Shown here one piece after another: positions 9,775 through 19,514 of a DNA stretch of 64,000 bases. The DNA comes from Thermus filiformis (GTDB lineage: Bacteria > Deinococcota > Deinococci > Deinococcales > Thermaceae). The first letter of the stretch is position 1. The number at the start of each line of letters is the position of its first letter. The notes below the pieces were generated by a model, which worked only from the letters and a program-made list of their open reading frames with translations, made no database searches and was not told where the DNA came from. The position numbers were made by a program, and so were the translations under genes. Location: assembly GCF_000771745.2 (NCBI RefSeq), contig NZ_JPSL02000039.1, positions 310,001 through 374,000 of the forward strand, in the 5' to 3' direction.

Positions 9775-11076
9775 TTTGCCCACGCAGAAGTTGCGGAAGA
9801 CCCGCTCCACCACTTCTTCCCCCACCTCGAGGCCCAAAAGGGCGTTCAGCGCCCCCACCGCCTCCTCCAGGGAGAGGCCCATCAGGTCCTCCGGGGCCCC
9901 CAGGGCCTCCTCCAGGTGGGCCTTGGCCCGCTCCAGGGCCTCCACCTGCCGCTCAGAGAGGAGCCAGACCGCCTCGGAGGCCTCTCCCAGAAGCCGCTTG
10001 CGGATGGCCTCCTTCAGGGCCCAAAGCCCCTCCCCCGTCCGGCTGGAGACGGCCAGGTACTCGGGGTCCTCCCAAAGGGGCGGGAGGTCGGCTTTGGTGG
10101 CCACCTTGAGGGTCCGCTCCCAGGGAAGGGGAGGGGGCTCGGGCCGGGGCTTGGAGCGGTCGGCCACGTAGAGGACCAGGTCCGCCTCCTCCGCGATCCT
10201 CAGGGCCCGCTCCACCCCGGCCCGTTCCACCGGGTCCTCCGTGTCCCGCACCCCGGCGGTGTCCACCGCCACCAGGGGGATGCCGAAGAGCTCCAGGGGG
10301 GCCTCGAGGTAGTCCCGGGTGGTGCCGGGGACGGGGGAGACCAGGGCCCGCTCATACCCCAAAAGGGCGTTCAGGAGGCTGCTCTTGCCCGCGTTCGGGG
10401 CCCCGATCAGGGCCAGGCGCGCTCCCTTTTGCGCCAGCCGGCCCGCCCTCGAGGAGGCCAGGAGGGCCTGGACCTCCTCCAGGACCTCGCGGATGACCCC
10501 TTCCGCCCGGTGGGGCTCCACCCCCTCCTCGGGGTAGTCCAGGAGGGCCTGGACGTGGGCCAGGAGGTCCAGAAGCCGGTCCGCCAGGCGGCGGATCCTC
10601 TCCGAGAGCGCCCCCGAGACCCCCCTTAGGGCCTGTCTCCGGGCCAGGTCCCCCTCGGCCTCCACCAGGGCCAGGACCGCCTCCGCCTGGGCCAGGTCCA
10701 TCCTCCCGTTCAGGTAGGCCCTTAGGGTGAACTCCCCGGGGCCCGCCACCCGGGCCCCCGCCTGGACCAGGGCCTCCAGGACCCGGCGCAGCACGGCGGG
10801 GCTCCCGTGGGTCTGGAACTCCGCCGCGTCCTCCCCCGTGTAGGAGCGGGGGGCGCGGAAGACCAAGAGGAGGGCCTGGTCTATCGCCTCCCCCGTCTTT
10901 GGGTCCACCACCTCCCCCAGGGTGAACCGCCCCCCCGGGAGGCGGCGCGGGTCCTTCCCCCGGAAGACCCGGGCGGCCACCTCCAGGGCCCCCTCCCCGG
11001 AGAGGCGCACCACCCCGATCGCCGCCTTGCCCGGGGGGGTGGCGATGGCGCAGATGGGGTCGCGAAGGCTTCGCAT
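9772..11076 (-). CDS. mnmE: tRNA modification GTPase MnmE (TrmE)
   Basis: With MnmG it makes 5-carboxymethylaminomethyluridine at wobble U34, a GTP-, folate- and glycine-dependent step. 434 residues. N-terminal folate-binding domain (DPICAIATPPGKAAIGVVR at the start), a helical domain with the inserted G domain (P-loop GAPNAGKSSLLNALL near residue 223, PGTTRDYL, DTAGVRDTED), and C-terminal FCVGK, matching the family's C(I/L/V)GK end. Start at ATG 11076 with AGGTAGG just upstream. It follows hemL by 16 bp, so the two are probably co-transcribed. Confidence 0.96.
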   Translation of the reverse strand: MRSLRDPICAIATPPGKAAIGVVRLSGEGALEVAARVFRGKDPRRLPGGRFTLGEVVDPKTGEAIDQALLLVFRAPRSYTGEDAAEFQTHGSPAVLRRVLEALVQAGARVAGPGEFTLRAYLNGRMDLAQAEAVLALVEAEGDLARRQALRGVSGALSERIRRLADRLLDLLAHVQALLDYPEEGVEPHRAEGVIREVLEEVQALLASSRAGRLAQKGARLALIGAPNAGKSSLLNALLGYERALVSPVPGTTRDYLEAPLELFGIPLVAVDTAGVRDTEDPVERAGVERALRIAEEADLVLYVADRSKPRPEPPPLPWERTLKVATKADLPPLWEDPEYLAVSSRTGEGLWALKEAIRKRLLGEASEAVWLLSERQVEALERAKAHLEEALGAPEDLMGLSLEEAVGALNALLGLEVGEEVVERVFRNFCVGK

Positions 11077-11080
11077 CCTA

Positions 11081-11095
11081 CCTGGGGTGGTATCA
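11081..11095 (-). repeat. Solo left border of the 42-bp repeat at the hemL stop
   Basis: TGATACCACCCCAGG on the minus strand: the TGA is the hemL stop and TACCACCCC matches the left border of the 42-bp units exactly. The AGG that follows is part of the AGGTAGG ribosome-binding site of mnmE. No palindrome or tail is left here. Confidence 0.55.
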
Positions 11096-12364
11096 GAGGG
11101 CCTTTTCCACCGCCTCCAGGGTCTTGTCCACGTCCTCCTCGGTGTGGGCCACGGAGAGGAAGGCCGCCTCAAAGTTGGAGGGCGGCCAGTAGACCCCCCG
11201 GTCCAAAAGGCCGTGGAAGAAGCGCCGGAAGAGGGCGGTGTCCGTGCGCTGGGCGTCTTTGAAGGTCACCACCGGCCCCTCGGTGAAGAAGACGGTGAGC
11301 ATGGAGCCCACGCGGTTCACCGCGTGAGGAACGCCCTTGCGGGAGAGGACCGCCTTAAGCCCCGCCTCCAGCCGGGCCCCCAGGGCCTCGAGGCGGGCGT
11401 AGTGGCCGGGGTTCCCTTCCAGGATCTCCAGGGTGGCGAGCCCCGCCGCCATGGCCAGGGGGTTGCCGGAGAGGGTCCCCGCCTGGTAGACCGGCCCCAG
11501 GGGGGCCACCTTCTCCATCACCTCCCGCCTGCCCGCGTAGGCGGCGGCGGGAAGCCCCCCGCCCAGGACCTTCCCCAGGGTGACCAAATCCGGCTTCAGG
11601 CCGAAGCGCTCCGTGGCCCCGCCAAAGGCCAGGCGGAACCCGGTCATCACCTCGTCGGCGATGAGGAGGACCCCATAGTCCTTGGCCTCGTGCAGGGCCT
11701 TCAGGAACTCCTCCGTGGGGACGAGGACCCCGGCGTTGCCCACCACCGGCTCAAAGATGATGGCGGCGATCTCCTCGCCCCGCTCCTTAAGAAGCGCCCT
11801 CAGCCCCTCGGGGTCGTTGTACTCCAGGACCAGGGTGAGCCGGGCGTAGGCCTCGGGGACCCCGGCGCTGGAGGGGACCCCCAGGGTCAGGGCCCCGGAG
11901 CCCGCCTCCACCAGGAGGCCGTCCGCGTGGCCGTGGTAGTTGCCCCGGAACTTGACGATGTAGGGCCTGTTCGTGTACCCCCGGGCCAGGCGGAGGGCGC
12001 TCATGGTGGCCTCCGTCCCCGAGCTCACGAAGCGGACCAGGTCCACGGGGAAGGCCCGCTTCACCGCCCGGGCCAGCTCCACCTCGAGGGGGTGGGGGGC
12101 TCCGAAGGTGAGCCCCTTCTCCATCACCTCCCGCACCCGGCTTAGGACCTCCGGGTGGGCGTGGCCCAGGATCAGGGGCCCCCAGCTCAGGACGTAGTCC
12201 AGGTAGCGGTTCCCGTCCAGGTCCCAGACGTACGCCCCCTCCCCCCGGACCAGGTACGGGGGGGTGCCCCCCACGGCCTTGAAGGCCCGCACCGGGCTGG
12301 ACACCCCGCCGGGGATGTGCGCCTGGGCCTCCTGGAAAAGCGCTTGCGAACGCGGACGCTCCAT
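11093..12364 (-). CDS. hemL: Glutamate-1-semialdehyde 2,1-aminomutase
   Basis: PLP enzyme of the C5 tetrapyrrole pathway, turning glutamate-1-semialdehyde into 5-aminolevulinate. 423 residues. It has PGGVSSPVRAFKAVGGTPP at the start, FVSSGTEATMSALRLARG, LIADEVMTGFRL and the PLP-lysine segment LVTLGKVLGGGLP. The ATG at 12364 lacks a normal Shine-Dalgarno; TAAAGT lies 6 nt before it, so the mRNA is probably leaderless. Its TGA stop lies within a solo border of the 42-bp repeat. Confidence 0.97.
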   Translation of the reverse strand: MERPRSQALFQEAQAHIPGGVSSPVRAFKAVGGTPPYLVRGEGAYVWDLDGNRYLDYVLSWGPLILGHAHPEVLSRVREVMEKGLTFGAPHPLEVELARAVKRAFPVDLVRFVSSGTEATMSALRLARGYTNRPYIVKFRGNYHGHADGLLVEAGSGALTLGVPSSAGVPEAYARLTLVLEYNDPEGLRALLKERGEEIAAIIFEPVVGNAGVLVPTEEFLKALHEAKDYGVLLIADEVMTGFRLAFGGATERFGLKPDLVTLGKVLGGGLPAAAYAGRREVMEKVAPLGPVYQAGTLSGNPLAMAAGLATLEILEGNPGHYARLEALGARLEAGLKAVLSRKGVPHAVNRVGSMLTVFFTEGPVVTFKDAQRTDTALFRRFFHGLLDRGVYWPPSNFEAAFLSVAHTEEDVDKTLEAVEKAL

Positions 12365-12376
12365 GCCTTTACTTTA
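12365..12376 (-). promoter_or_regulatory. Leaderless -10 of hemL
   Basis: On the minus strand TAAAGT (12371-12376), then AAAGGC, then ATG 12364. Confidence 0.55.
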
Positions 12377-12411
12377 CCCGGGGGCGGAGGCCCGGACCGT
12401 CTTCCACATCC

Positions 12412-13392
12412 TCAATGGGTGAGCACCTGACGCAAGGCGGCGAGGACCCTCTTGGCGTTCGGGCGGTAGTGGTGCTCCACCGCGCTGAAGGGGGGGTAGG
12501 GGGCGTCCCAGCCCGCCACCCTGAGGACGGGGGCCTGGAGGTAGTCCAAGGCCCCCTCGGCGATGCGGGCGGCGATCTCGGCCCCGAAGCCCCCGGTGCG
12601 CATGGCCTCGTAGACCACGATGGCCCGGCCCGTCTCCCTCACCGCCTCCAGGAGGGTGTCCTCGTCCAGGGGGACCAGGGTCTCCAGGTCCACCACCGTG
12701 ACCTCCACCCCCTCCCGGGCCGCCACCTCTGCCGCCTCCAGCATCACCTCCACCATCCCCCCGTAGCCCACCAAGGTGGCGGCCCCGCCCTCCCTCAGGA
12801 CCCGGGCCTTTCCCAAAGGAAGGGTGTAGTAGCCCTCGGGCACCTCGGCCCGGCTGCCCCGGTAGAGCTTGATGGCCTCGAGGAAGAAGACCGGGTCCTC
12901 GTCCTCTATGGCGGCGAGGAGGAGGCCCTTGGCCCTTTCGGGGCTCGAGGGGATGACCACCTTGACCCCGGGGGTGTGGGCCAGGATGGCCTCCGGGGAG
13001 TCGGCGTGCTGCTCGGGGGTGTGGACCCCGCCGCCGTAGGGGGCCCGGACCACCACGGGAAGCCCCACCCGGCCCCGGGAGCGGTGCCGCCACCGGCCCA
13101 GGTGGGAGAGGATCTGGTCCAAAGCGGGGTAGAGGAAGCCGGCGAACTGGATCTCGGCCACGGGCCGCATCCCCCCCATGGCCAGGCCGATGGCGAGCCC
13201 CAGGATGCCGCTTTCCGCCAGGGGGGTGTCAAAGACTCGCCCCTCCCCGTACTTCTCCTGCAGGCCCTCCGTCACCCGGAAGACCCCGCCCAGCCGCCCC
13301 ACGTCCTCCCCGAAGACCAGGACCCGCTCGTCCTTGGCCAGGGCCAAGTCCAGGGCCTCGCGGACGGCCTGCACCAGGTTAAGCGTCCGCAC
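12412..13392 (-). CDS. 2-oxoacid (pyruvate-type) dehydrogenase E1 beta subunit
   Basis: Beta chain of a thiamine-diphosphate E1 heterotetramer that decarboxylates a 2-oxoacid and passes the acyl group to E2 lipoyl. 326 residues: the Transket_pyr domain ([35 protein letters not shown]) and the C-terminal transketolase domain ([12 protein letters not shown]). [16 protein letters not shown] resembles PdhB of Firmicutes more than branched-chain E1 beta. GTG start at 13392 with GGGAGG upstream; 14-bp overlap with the alpha gene. No E2 or E3 gene is in the window. Confidence 0.93.
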   Translation of the reverse strand: MRTLNLVQAVREALDLALAKDERVLVFGEDVGRLGGVFRVTEGLQEKYGEGRVFDTPLAESGILGLAIGLAMGGMRPVAEIQFAGFLYPALDQILSHLGRWRHRSRGRVGLPVVVRAPYGGGVHTPEQHADSPEAILAHTPGVKVVIPSSPERAKGLLLAAIEDEDPVFFLEAIKLYRGSRAEVPEGYYTLPLGKARVLREGGAATLVGYGGMVEVMLEAAEVAAREGVEVTVVDLETLVPLDEDTLLEAVRETGRAIVVYEAMRTGGFGAEIAARIAEGALDYLQAPVLRVAGWDAPYPPFSAVEHHYRPNAKRVLAALRQVLTH

Positions 13393-14401
13393 GGAGCACC
13401 TCCCAGGCCCGCCTCTGGTCGGGGCCCATCTCCTTGTACACGTGCTCCACGATCTCCTCGGGCCGGGGCTCGGGGGCGGCGTCCGCCAGGGCCAGCTCCC
13501 GGGCGAACTCCTCTTCCAGCTCGTCCAAAAGGGCCTTCTCCCGCTCCCCGTCCCAGAGGCCCCGCTCCTCCAGGGCCCCCCTCAGGCGCAAAAGGGGGTC
13601 CTTCCGCCGCCAGGTTTCCTCCTCCTCCCGGGTGCGGTAGCGGGAGGGGTCGTCGGAGGTGGTGTGGGGGGCGAGGCGGTAGGTGAGGGCCTCCAGAAGG
13701 GTGGGCCCCTCCCCCTTGCGGGCCCGCGCCACCGCCTTCTTGGCCTCGAGGTAGACGGCGATGGCGTCGTTCCCGTCCACCACCACCCCAGGGATGCCGT
13801 ACCCCTCGGCCCGGCGGGCGATGTAGTCCACCCGCATCTGCTTCGCTCTAGGCACGCTGATGGCGTAGCCGTTGTTCTGGACCAGGAAGACCACGGGGGC
13901 GTTGAAGACGGCGGCGAAGTTTAGGCCCTCGTGGAAGTCTCCCTCGCTCGTCCCCCCGTCCCCGATGGAGGTGGCCACCACCCAGTCCTCCCCCCGGTAC
14001 CGCCCGGCCAGGGCCAGGCCCACCGCCTGGGGGATCTGGGTGGCGATGGGGATGTAGGGGTTGACCGCCCGCACCCCCTCGGGGAAGCGCCAGCCCGCGG
14101 GGTGGGCCCGCCAGTAGAGGAGGAGGGTGTGGATGGGCAGGCCGTGGGCCAGGAGGAGGGCGCTTTCCCGGTAGGAGGGCACCACCCAGTCCGTCCTCTT
14201 CAGGGCCAGGGCCAGGCCCACCTGGGCCGCCTCCTGCCCCATGAAGGGGGCGTAGACCCCGAGCCGGCCTTGGCGCTGTAGGGTGAGGGCCTTCTCGTCA
14301 AAAAACCGGGCCCTGCGCATGGCCCGGTAGAGGGCGAGGGCTTCCTCCTCGCCTAGGGGAAACTCGCCCTTGTCCAGATAGGAGACGACTTTTAGCTTCA
14401 C
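13379..14401 (-). CDS. pdhA: 2-oxoacid (pyruvate-type) dehydrogenase E1 alpha subunit
   Basis: Alpha chain of the same E1; it carries the ThDP site. 340 residues, with the ThDP motif from [13 protein letters not shown] to QNNGYAIS. The segment [20 protein letters not shown] and [17 protein letters not shown] match PdhA-type rather than branched-chain E1 alpha, so pyruvate is the likelier substrate. GTG start at 14401. There is no ribosome-binding site; TAGACT ends 7 nt upstream and its TAG is the stop codon of the preceding aminotransferase gene. Confidence 0.92.
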   Translation of the reverse strand: MKLKVVSYLDKGEFPLGEEEALALYRAMRRARFFDEKALTLQRQGRLGVYAPFMGQEAAQVGLALALKRTDWVVPSYRESALLLAHGLPIHTLLLYWRAHPAGWRFPEGVRAVNPYIPIATQIPQAVGLALAGRYRGEDWVVATSIGDGGTSEGDFHEGLNFAAVFNAPVVFLVQNNGYAISVPRAKQMRVDYIARRAEGYGIPGVVVDGNDAIAVYLEAKKAVARARKGEGPTLLEALTYRLAPHTTSDDPSRYRTREEEETWRRKDPLLRLRGALEERGLWDGEREKALLDELEEEFARELALADAAPEPRPEEIVEHVYKEMGPDQRRAWEVLRADA

Positions 14402-14437
14402 GGCCTGGAGTCTACCACGCCCCCCTTTCCTCCCTCA
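14402..14437 (-). promoter_or_regulatory. Leaderless promoter of pdhA, -10 built on a stop codon
   Basis: On the minus strand TTGAGG, 18 bp, TAGACT (14409-14414), then CCAGGCC and GTG 14401. The first three bases of the -10 are the TAG stop of the aminotransferase gene. Confidence 0.55.
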
Positions 14438-15527
14438 ACCGGGAAAGCCGCTCCAGGGCCAGGTGGAGCTCCTCCTCCTTCTTGCAGAAGGCGAAGCGAA
14501 GGAGGCCCTCCGGGGGGTCCTCCCGGTAGAAGGCCTCCCCGGGGATGGCGGCCACCCCGGCCTCGAGGAGGTCCTGGGCGCTATGGGGAAGGCGGGCCAT
14601 GAGGAAGTAGGTCCCCTCGGGGAGGAAGGCCTTAAACTCCAAGGCCGAGAGCCCTCCATAAAGGAGGTCCCGCCGGGCGCGGTACTTGCTCCGCAGGGCC
14701 TCGTAGAACCCCTCCCGGCGGGCCACTTTAAGCCCCTCGGCCACCGCCACCTGCAGGGGGGTGGGGGCGCAGAAGCTCGTCCACTGCCGCATCCCCGCCA
14801 GGGTGGGCATGACCTCCTTGGGCCCCACGATCCAGCCCACCCGCCAGCCCGTGGCCTCGAGGCGCTTTCCCGCGCTCCCCACGGTGAAGGTGCGCTCGGG
14901 GGCGAAGGCGCGCATCCTGGGGAAGGGGACGAAGGCGAGCTCCTCGTACACCTCGTCGGAGACGATGAGGAGGTCGTGCTTTTGGGCCAGGCGGGCGATG
15001 GCCTCCAGGGTCTTTTCCGGGAAGACCAGGCCCGCGGGGTTCATGGGGGTGTTGAGGAGGAGGAGGCGGGTCCTGGGGGTCACGGCCTCTTGGAGCCGCT
15101 TAGGGTCCAGCCGGAACCCCCCCTCGTCCAGGTCCAGGCGCACCAGCCTGGCCTCGGCCCCCGCCAGGGCCGCGTCCGGCAGGTAGACGTCAAAGAAGGG
15201 CTCGAGGACGATCACCTCGTCCCCGGGCCCCACCAGGGTCTGGAGGAGGGCGTGGATGGCCTCCGTGGCCCCGCTGGTCACCACCACCTCCTCCGGCTCC
15301 ACGCCGTACTCCTCCGCCAGGGCCTCCCGCAAACGGGGGTGGCCGGCGGGAGGGGCGTACTGGTCGTACCGGCCGAGGGCCCTCCCTGCGGCCTCCAAAA
15401 GGAAGGCGGGGGGCGGCTCCGAGGGGAAGCCCTGGCCCAGGTTGACCGCCCCTTTTTCCTGGGCCAGGCGGCTCATCCGGGCGAAGATGCTCTCCTGGGC
15501 CACCCGGGTGCGGGGGTGGACGCGCAT
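14412..15527 (-). CDS. Aminotransferase, glutamine:phenylpyruvate type
   Basis: Fold-type I PLP aminotransferase, 371 residues. It closely resembles the T. thermophilus glutamine:phenylpyruvate aminotransferase as I recall it: start MRVHPRTRVAQESIFARM, NLGQGFPS, DQYAPPAGHPRLREALAEE, LLLNTPMNPAGLVF, SDEVYEEL, PLP-lysine segment FTVGSAGKRLEATGWRVGW and C-terminal FAFCKKEEELHLALERL. That family links glutamine to aromatic keto acids and to methionine-salvage keto acid. Leaderless: TAAAGT lies 6 nt before ATG 15527 and overlaps the tpiA stop. Confidence 0.9.
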   Translation of the reverse strand: MRVHPRTRVAQESIFARMSRLAQEKGAVNLGQGFPSEPPPAFLLEAAGRALGRYDQYAPPAGHPRLREALAEEYGVEPEEVVVTSGATEAIHALLQTLVGPGDEVIVLEPFFDVYLPDAALAGAEARLVRLDLDEGGFRLDPKRLQEAVTPRTRLLLLNTPMNPAGLVFPEKTLEAIARLAQKHDLLIVSDEVYEELAFVPFPRMRAFAPERTFTVGSAGKRLEATGWRVGWIVGPKEVMPTLAGMRQWTSFCAPTPLQVAVAEGLKVARREGFYEALRSKYRARRDLLYGGLSALEFKAFLPEGTYFLMARLPHSAQDLLEAGVAAIPGEAFYREDPPEGLLRFAFCKKEEELHLALERLSRLREERGAW

Positions 15528-15539
15528 GCCTATACTTTA
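15528..15539 (-). promoter_or_regulatory. Leaderless -10 of the aminotransferase gene, at the tpiA stop
   Basis: TAAAGT (15534-15539, minus strand) then ATAGGC and ATG. The TAA of tpiA forms the first half of the -10. Confidence 0.55.
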
Positions 15540-16301
15540 ACCCGCAAGTTTAATCAGGGCCAGGAAGCTCTCCAGCTCCAGGCTCGCCCCGCCCACCAGC
15601 CCCCCGTCCACGTTGGGCATGGAAAGGAGGTCGGCGAAGTTTTTGGGGTTCACGCTTCCCCCGTAGAGAACGCGCACCCGGGCCGCGAACTCCTCCCCGT
15701 AGCGGCGGGCGAGGGCCTGGCGGATTTCCTGGTGCATGGCCTCCGCGTCCTCGGGGGAGGCGTTCTTCCCGGTGCCGATGGCCCAGACGGGCTCGTAGGC
15801 CACCACCAGCCGCTCGGGGCCAGCAAGCTCCACCCCCTCCAGGGCGGCCTCGAGCTGGGCCAGGGTGTAGGGGACGGCCTCGCCCCGCTCCCGCACCTCC
15901 AAAGGTTCCCCCACGCAGAGGATGGGGGTGAGGCCCTCCTCGAGGAGGCGCAGGACCTTCTCCCGCACCAGGGTGTCCGTCTCGTGGTGGTACCGGCGCC
16001 TCTCCGAGTGGCCCACGATGGCGTAGCGGCAGCCCAGGTCCTTGAGCATCCGGGCCGAGACCTCCCCCGTGTAGGCCCCTTCCCGGTGGGCGGAGACGTC
16101 CTGGGCCCCGTAGGCCACCGGCCCCTCCCCGAAGACCTCCCGGGCGTAGGGGAGGATGGGGAAGGCGGGAAGGAGGGCCACCTCCGAGTCCAGAAGCGAG
16201 CCGCCTCCCGGGAGGAGGCGCTTGAGCTCCCGGAACCAGACCCGGGCCTCCGAGGGGGTCTTGTGCATCTTCCAGTTGCCCGCCACCAGGACCCGGCGCA
16301 T
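15537..16301 (-). CDS. tpiA: Triosephosphate isomerase
   Basis: Interconverts dihydroxyacetone phosphate and glyceraldehyde 3-phosphate. 254 residues. It has [15 protein letters not shown], catalytic His in [10 protein letters not shown], catalytic Glu in [14 protein letters not shown]-type [13 protein letters not shown], and phosphate loops [10 protein letters not shown] and [13 protein letters not shown] 16301 is chosen over the preceding in-frame GTG; it overlaps the pgk stop as TGATG, so translation is coupled. End of the gap-pgk-tpiA operon. Confidence 0.98.
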   Translation of the reverse strand: MRRVLVAGNWKMHKTPSEARVWFRELKRLLPGGGSLLDSEVALLPAFPILPYAREVFGEGPVAYGAQDVSAHREGAYTGEVSARMLKDLGCRYAIVGHSERRRYHHETDTLVREKVLRLLEEGLTPILCVGEPLEVRERGEAVPYTLAQLEAALEGVELAGPERLVVAYEPVWAIGTGKNASPEDAEAMHQEIRQALARRYGEEFAARVRVLYGGSVNPKNFADLLSMPNVDGGLVGGASLELESFLALIKLAG

Positions 16302-17470
16302 CACTTCAGGACCTCCACCCCCGGCAGCGTGCCCTTCTCCAGGAACTCCAGGCTGGCCCCGCCCCCGGTGGAGACGTGGCTGAACCGGTCCTTCAGGCCC
16401 AGCCGGTTCACCGCCGCCACCGAGTCGCCCCCGCCCACCACGGTGAAGGCGCCCTCGAGGGCCGCCAAGGCCCGGCCCACGCTCAGGGTCCCCTCGTCAA
16501 AGGGGGGCACCTCAAACACCCCCATGGGCCCGTTCCAAAAGGCCGTCCGCACCCCCCTAAGGGCCGCGGCGAAGGCCTCGCGGGTCCTGGGGCCGATGTC
16601 CAGCCCCATATAGGGGGAGGGGATGGCCCCCGCCGGAAAGACCCGGGTGGGCACCCCGGCCTCGATCCTTTCGGCCGCCACCACGTCCTCGGGCAGGTGG
16701 ACCTCAACCCCCAGCTCCTCCGCCCGGCGCAGGAGGCTTCGGGCCAGGTCCAGCCGGTCCTCCTCCACTAGGCTCCCGCCCACCTCCTTGCCCAGGGCCT
16801 TGAGGAAGGTGAAGGCCATGGCCCCGCCCACCAGGAGCCGGTCTATCCGGGGAAGGAGGCTCTCTATGACCCCGATCTTGTCCGAGACCTTGGCCCCGCC
16901 CAGGACCACCGCGTAGGGCCTCTCGGGGTTTTCCAAAAGGCGCGAGAGGGCCCGCACCTCCTTCTCCATGAGGAAGCCGGCGTAGGCGGGGAGGAGCCTC
17001 GCCACCCCCACCACGCTGGCGTGGGCCCGGTGGGCGCTTCCGAAGGCGTCCAGGACGAAGGCCTCCCCCAGCCGGGCGTAGCGGGCGGAAAGGTCCGGGT
17101 CGTTCTTCTCCTCCCCGGGCTCAAAGCGGACGTTCTCCAGGAGGACCACCTCCCCGGGGGTAAGGCCCTGGACCTCCCGGAAGGCCTCCTCCGAGCCCGG
17201 GGCGTGGGGGACGAAGCGGGCCGAGGGGAGGTGGCGCCTCAGGGCCTCGGCCACGGGGGCCAGGGAGTACTTGGGGTCCGGCCCCTTGGGCCTTCCCAGG
17301 TGGGAGAGGAGGACCAAGGAGGCCCCGCCCTCCAGGAGGTGGCGCAGGGTGGGCAGGCTTTCCAGGATCCGGGTCTCGTCCTGGACCACCCCCTCCTTCA
17401 GGGGGACGTTGTAGTCCACCCGCACCAGCACCCGCTTGCCCCTAGGGTCCAGGTCCTTCAGCGTCCGCAT
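16301..17470 (-). CDS. pgk: Phosphoglycerate kinase
   Basis: ATP-forming step of glycolysis (1,3-bisphosphoglycerate to 3-phosphoglycerate). 389 residues, normal length. N-domain substrate motifs [34 protein letters not shown] and [16 protein letters not shown]-domain nucleotide motifs WNGPMGVFE and [10 protein letters not shown] start at ATG 17470 with AAGGAGGGGG six bases upstream. It follows gap by 96 bp, which contain one degenerate palindrome of the repeat family. Confidence 0.98.
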   Translation of the reverse strand: MRTLKDLDPRGKRVLVRVDYNVPLKEGVVQDETRILESLPTLRHLLEGGASLVLLSHLGRPKGPDPKYSLAPVAEALRRHLPSARFVPHAPGSEEAFREVQGLTPGEVVLLENVRFEPGEEKNDPDLSARYARLGEAFVLDAFGSAHRAHASVVGVARLLPAYAGFLMEKEVRALSRLLENPERPYAVVLGGAKVSDKIGVIESLLPRIDRLLVGGAMAFTFLKALGKEVGGSLVEEDRLDLARSLLRRAEELGVEVHLPEDVVAAERIEAGVPTRVFPAGAIPSPYMGLDIGPRTREAFAAALRGVRTAFWNGPMGVFEVPPFDEGTLSVGRALAALEGAFTVVGGGDSVAAVNRLGLKDRFSHVSTGGGASLEFLEKGTLPGVEVLK

Positions 17471-17535
17471 GGAACCCCCTCCTTTGACCGCGCGACGAAC
17501 GGCTTCTTTCCCATCTTTAGCTCCTTTCGGGGGCC

Positions 17536-17559
17536 CCGGCTTGGCCTGGGCCAAGCCGG
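17536..17559. repeat. Degenerate palindrome related to the 42-bp repeats, gap-pgk gap
   Basis: CCGGCTTGGC-ctgg-GCCAAGCCGG is a perfect inverted repeat preceded by GGGGGCC on the plus strand. The inner 16 bases equal the GCTTGGC/GCCAAGC core type, but the flanks are rearranged. It could act as a processing or pausing hairpin between gap and pgk. Confidence 0.5.
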
Positions 17560-17566
17560 AGTGGGA

Positions 17567-18836
<1,270 letters not shown>

Positions 18837-18842
18837 AATAGA

Positions 18843-18871
18843 CCCCACCCAGGCCCCGCGCCTGGGTGGGG
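18843..18871. terminator. Strong hairpin beside repeat array C
   Basis: CCCCACCCAGGC and GCCTGGGTGGGG form a perfect 12-bp stem with a 5-nt loop. It follows the small frameshifted gene on the minus strand and touches array C. No long T-run, so it is a weak or non-classical terminator. Confidence 0.45.
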
Positions 18872-18883
18872 GGGAAGGGGGTG

Positions 18884-19055
18884 CTAGCGGGTCCGCCCCG
18901 CCAGGAGGTCTTCCGTTCCCTTCTGGGCTTCCTCCAAGGCGGCCTTGTCAAGAAGGTGACCACGGGGGCGAGGAAGGGGAGAAGCCCCCCAGGCCCAGGG
19001 CGAAGTAGGCAAGCCCCCCGAGGACGAGGGGGAGGTAGAGCGGGTAGCCCTTCAT
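18884..19055 (-). pseudogene. Small membrane protein with a frameshift
   Basis: A short frame opens at ATG 19055 (MKGYPLYLPLVLGGLAYFA, one membrane helix) and soon reaches a stop in its own frame. Another frame continues with DKAALEEAQKGTEDLLAGRTR and a TAG at 18884-18886. Start-to-stop is 172 bp, one base more than a multiple of 3. Removing one base from the C6 run at 18985-18990 would give a 56-residue protein. It has its own -10 (TATACT, minus strand, 19066-19071), divergent from smpB. It may be a decayed gene, slippage or a sequencing error. Function unknown. Confidence 0.45.
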
Positions 19056-19069
19056 GCCAGGGCTGAGTA

Positions 19070-19081
19070 TATTATGGGCCC
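19070..19081 (+). promoter_or_regulatory. Leaderless -10 of smpB
   Basis: TATTAT (19070-19075), GGGCCC, then GTG 19082. The same AT island provides a -10 for the divergent small gene. Confidence 0.55.
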
Positions 19082-19510
19082 GTGGCGCTGGAGAACCGGC
19101 GGGCCCGGCACGACTACGAGATCCTGGAGACCTACGAGGCGGGGATCGCCCTCAAGGGGACGGAGGTGAAGTCCTTGCGGGCGGGAAAGGTGGACTTCAC
19201 GGGGAGCTTCGCCAAGTTTGAGGACGGGGAACTCTATCTGGAAAACCTCTATATTGCCCCCTACGAGAAGGGCTCCTACACAAATGTGGACCCCCGCAGG
19301 AAGCGGAAGCTCCTCCTCCACCGCCACGAGCTCAACAAGCTTCGGGGGAAGGTGGAGCAAAAGGGGCTGACCCTGGTGCCGCTGAAGATTTACTTCAACG
19401 AGCGGGGCTACGCCAAGGTCCTCCTGGGGCTGGCTCGAGGCCGCAGGGCCTACGAGAAGCGCAGGGAGGACAAGAAGGAGGCGGTGCGCCGCGCCCTGGA
19501 GGAGTGGTGA
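19082..19510 (+). CDS. smpB: SsrA-binding protein SmpB
   Basis: Binds tmRNA and brings it to stalled ribosomes (trans-translation). 142 residues. Family motifs: NRRARHDYEILETYEAGI, LKGTEVKSLRAG, ENLYIAPYEKGSY, HELNKLRGKVEQKG and the basic C-terminal tail ending KKEAVRRALEEW. GTG start at 19082 without a ribosome-binding site. The amidase gene follows after 4 bp. The ssrA RNA gene itself is not in the window. Confidence 0.97.
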   Translation: MALENRRARHDYEILETYEAGIALKGTEVKSLRAGKVDFTGSFAKFEDGELYLENLYIAPYEKGSYTNVDPRRKRKLLLHRHELNKLRGKVEQKGLTLVPLKIYFNERGYAKVLLGLARGRRAYEKRREDKKEAVRRALEEW

Positions 19511-19514
19511 GGGT

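Noticed and set aside
9613-9775. Open frames across the repeat arrays giving peptides such as ACAKLGAPV or PAWRKPSWGG
   Set aside because: The 42-bp period is a multiple of 3, so all frames stay open and give 14-residue repeats. The DNA palindromes, not peptides, are conserved (loops and orientation vary freely).
12412-14401. Branched-chain 2-oxoacid dehydrogenase E1
   Set aside because: The Thermus branched-chain E1 sequences I remember differ clearly; [12 protein letters not shown] and the alpha C-terminal motifs fit pyruvate-type E1 better. Not fully excluded.
14463-16613. A 716-codon open frame on the plus strand
   Set aside because: It is antisense to the aminotransferase, tpiA and pgk genes. 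High GC at third positions removes stops from complementary frames; the translation is low-complexity Gly/Pro/Glu/Leu without any motif.
18981-18995. Programmed frameshift in the small gene upstream of array C
   Set aside because: There is a homopolymer but no slippery heptamer or stimulatory structure that I can point to; decay or error is simpler.
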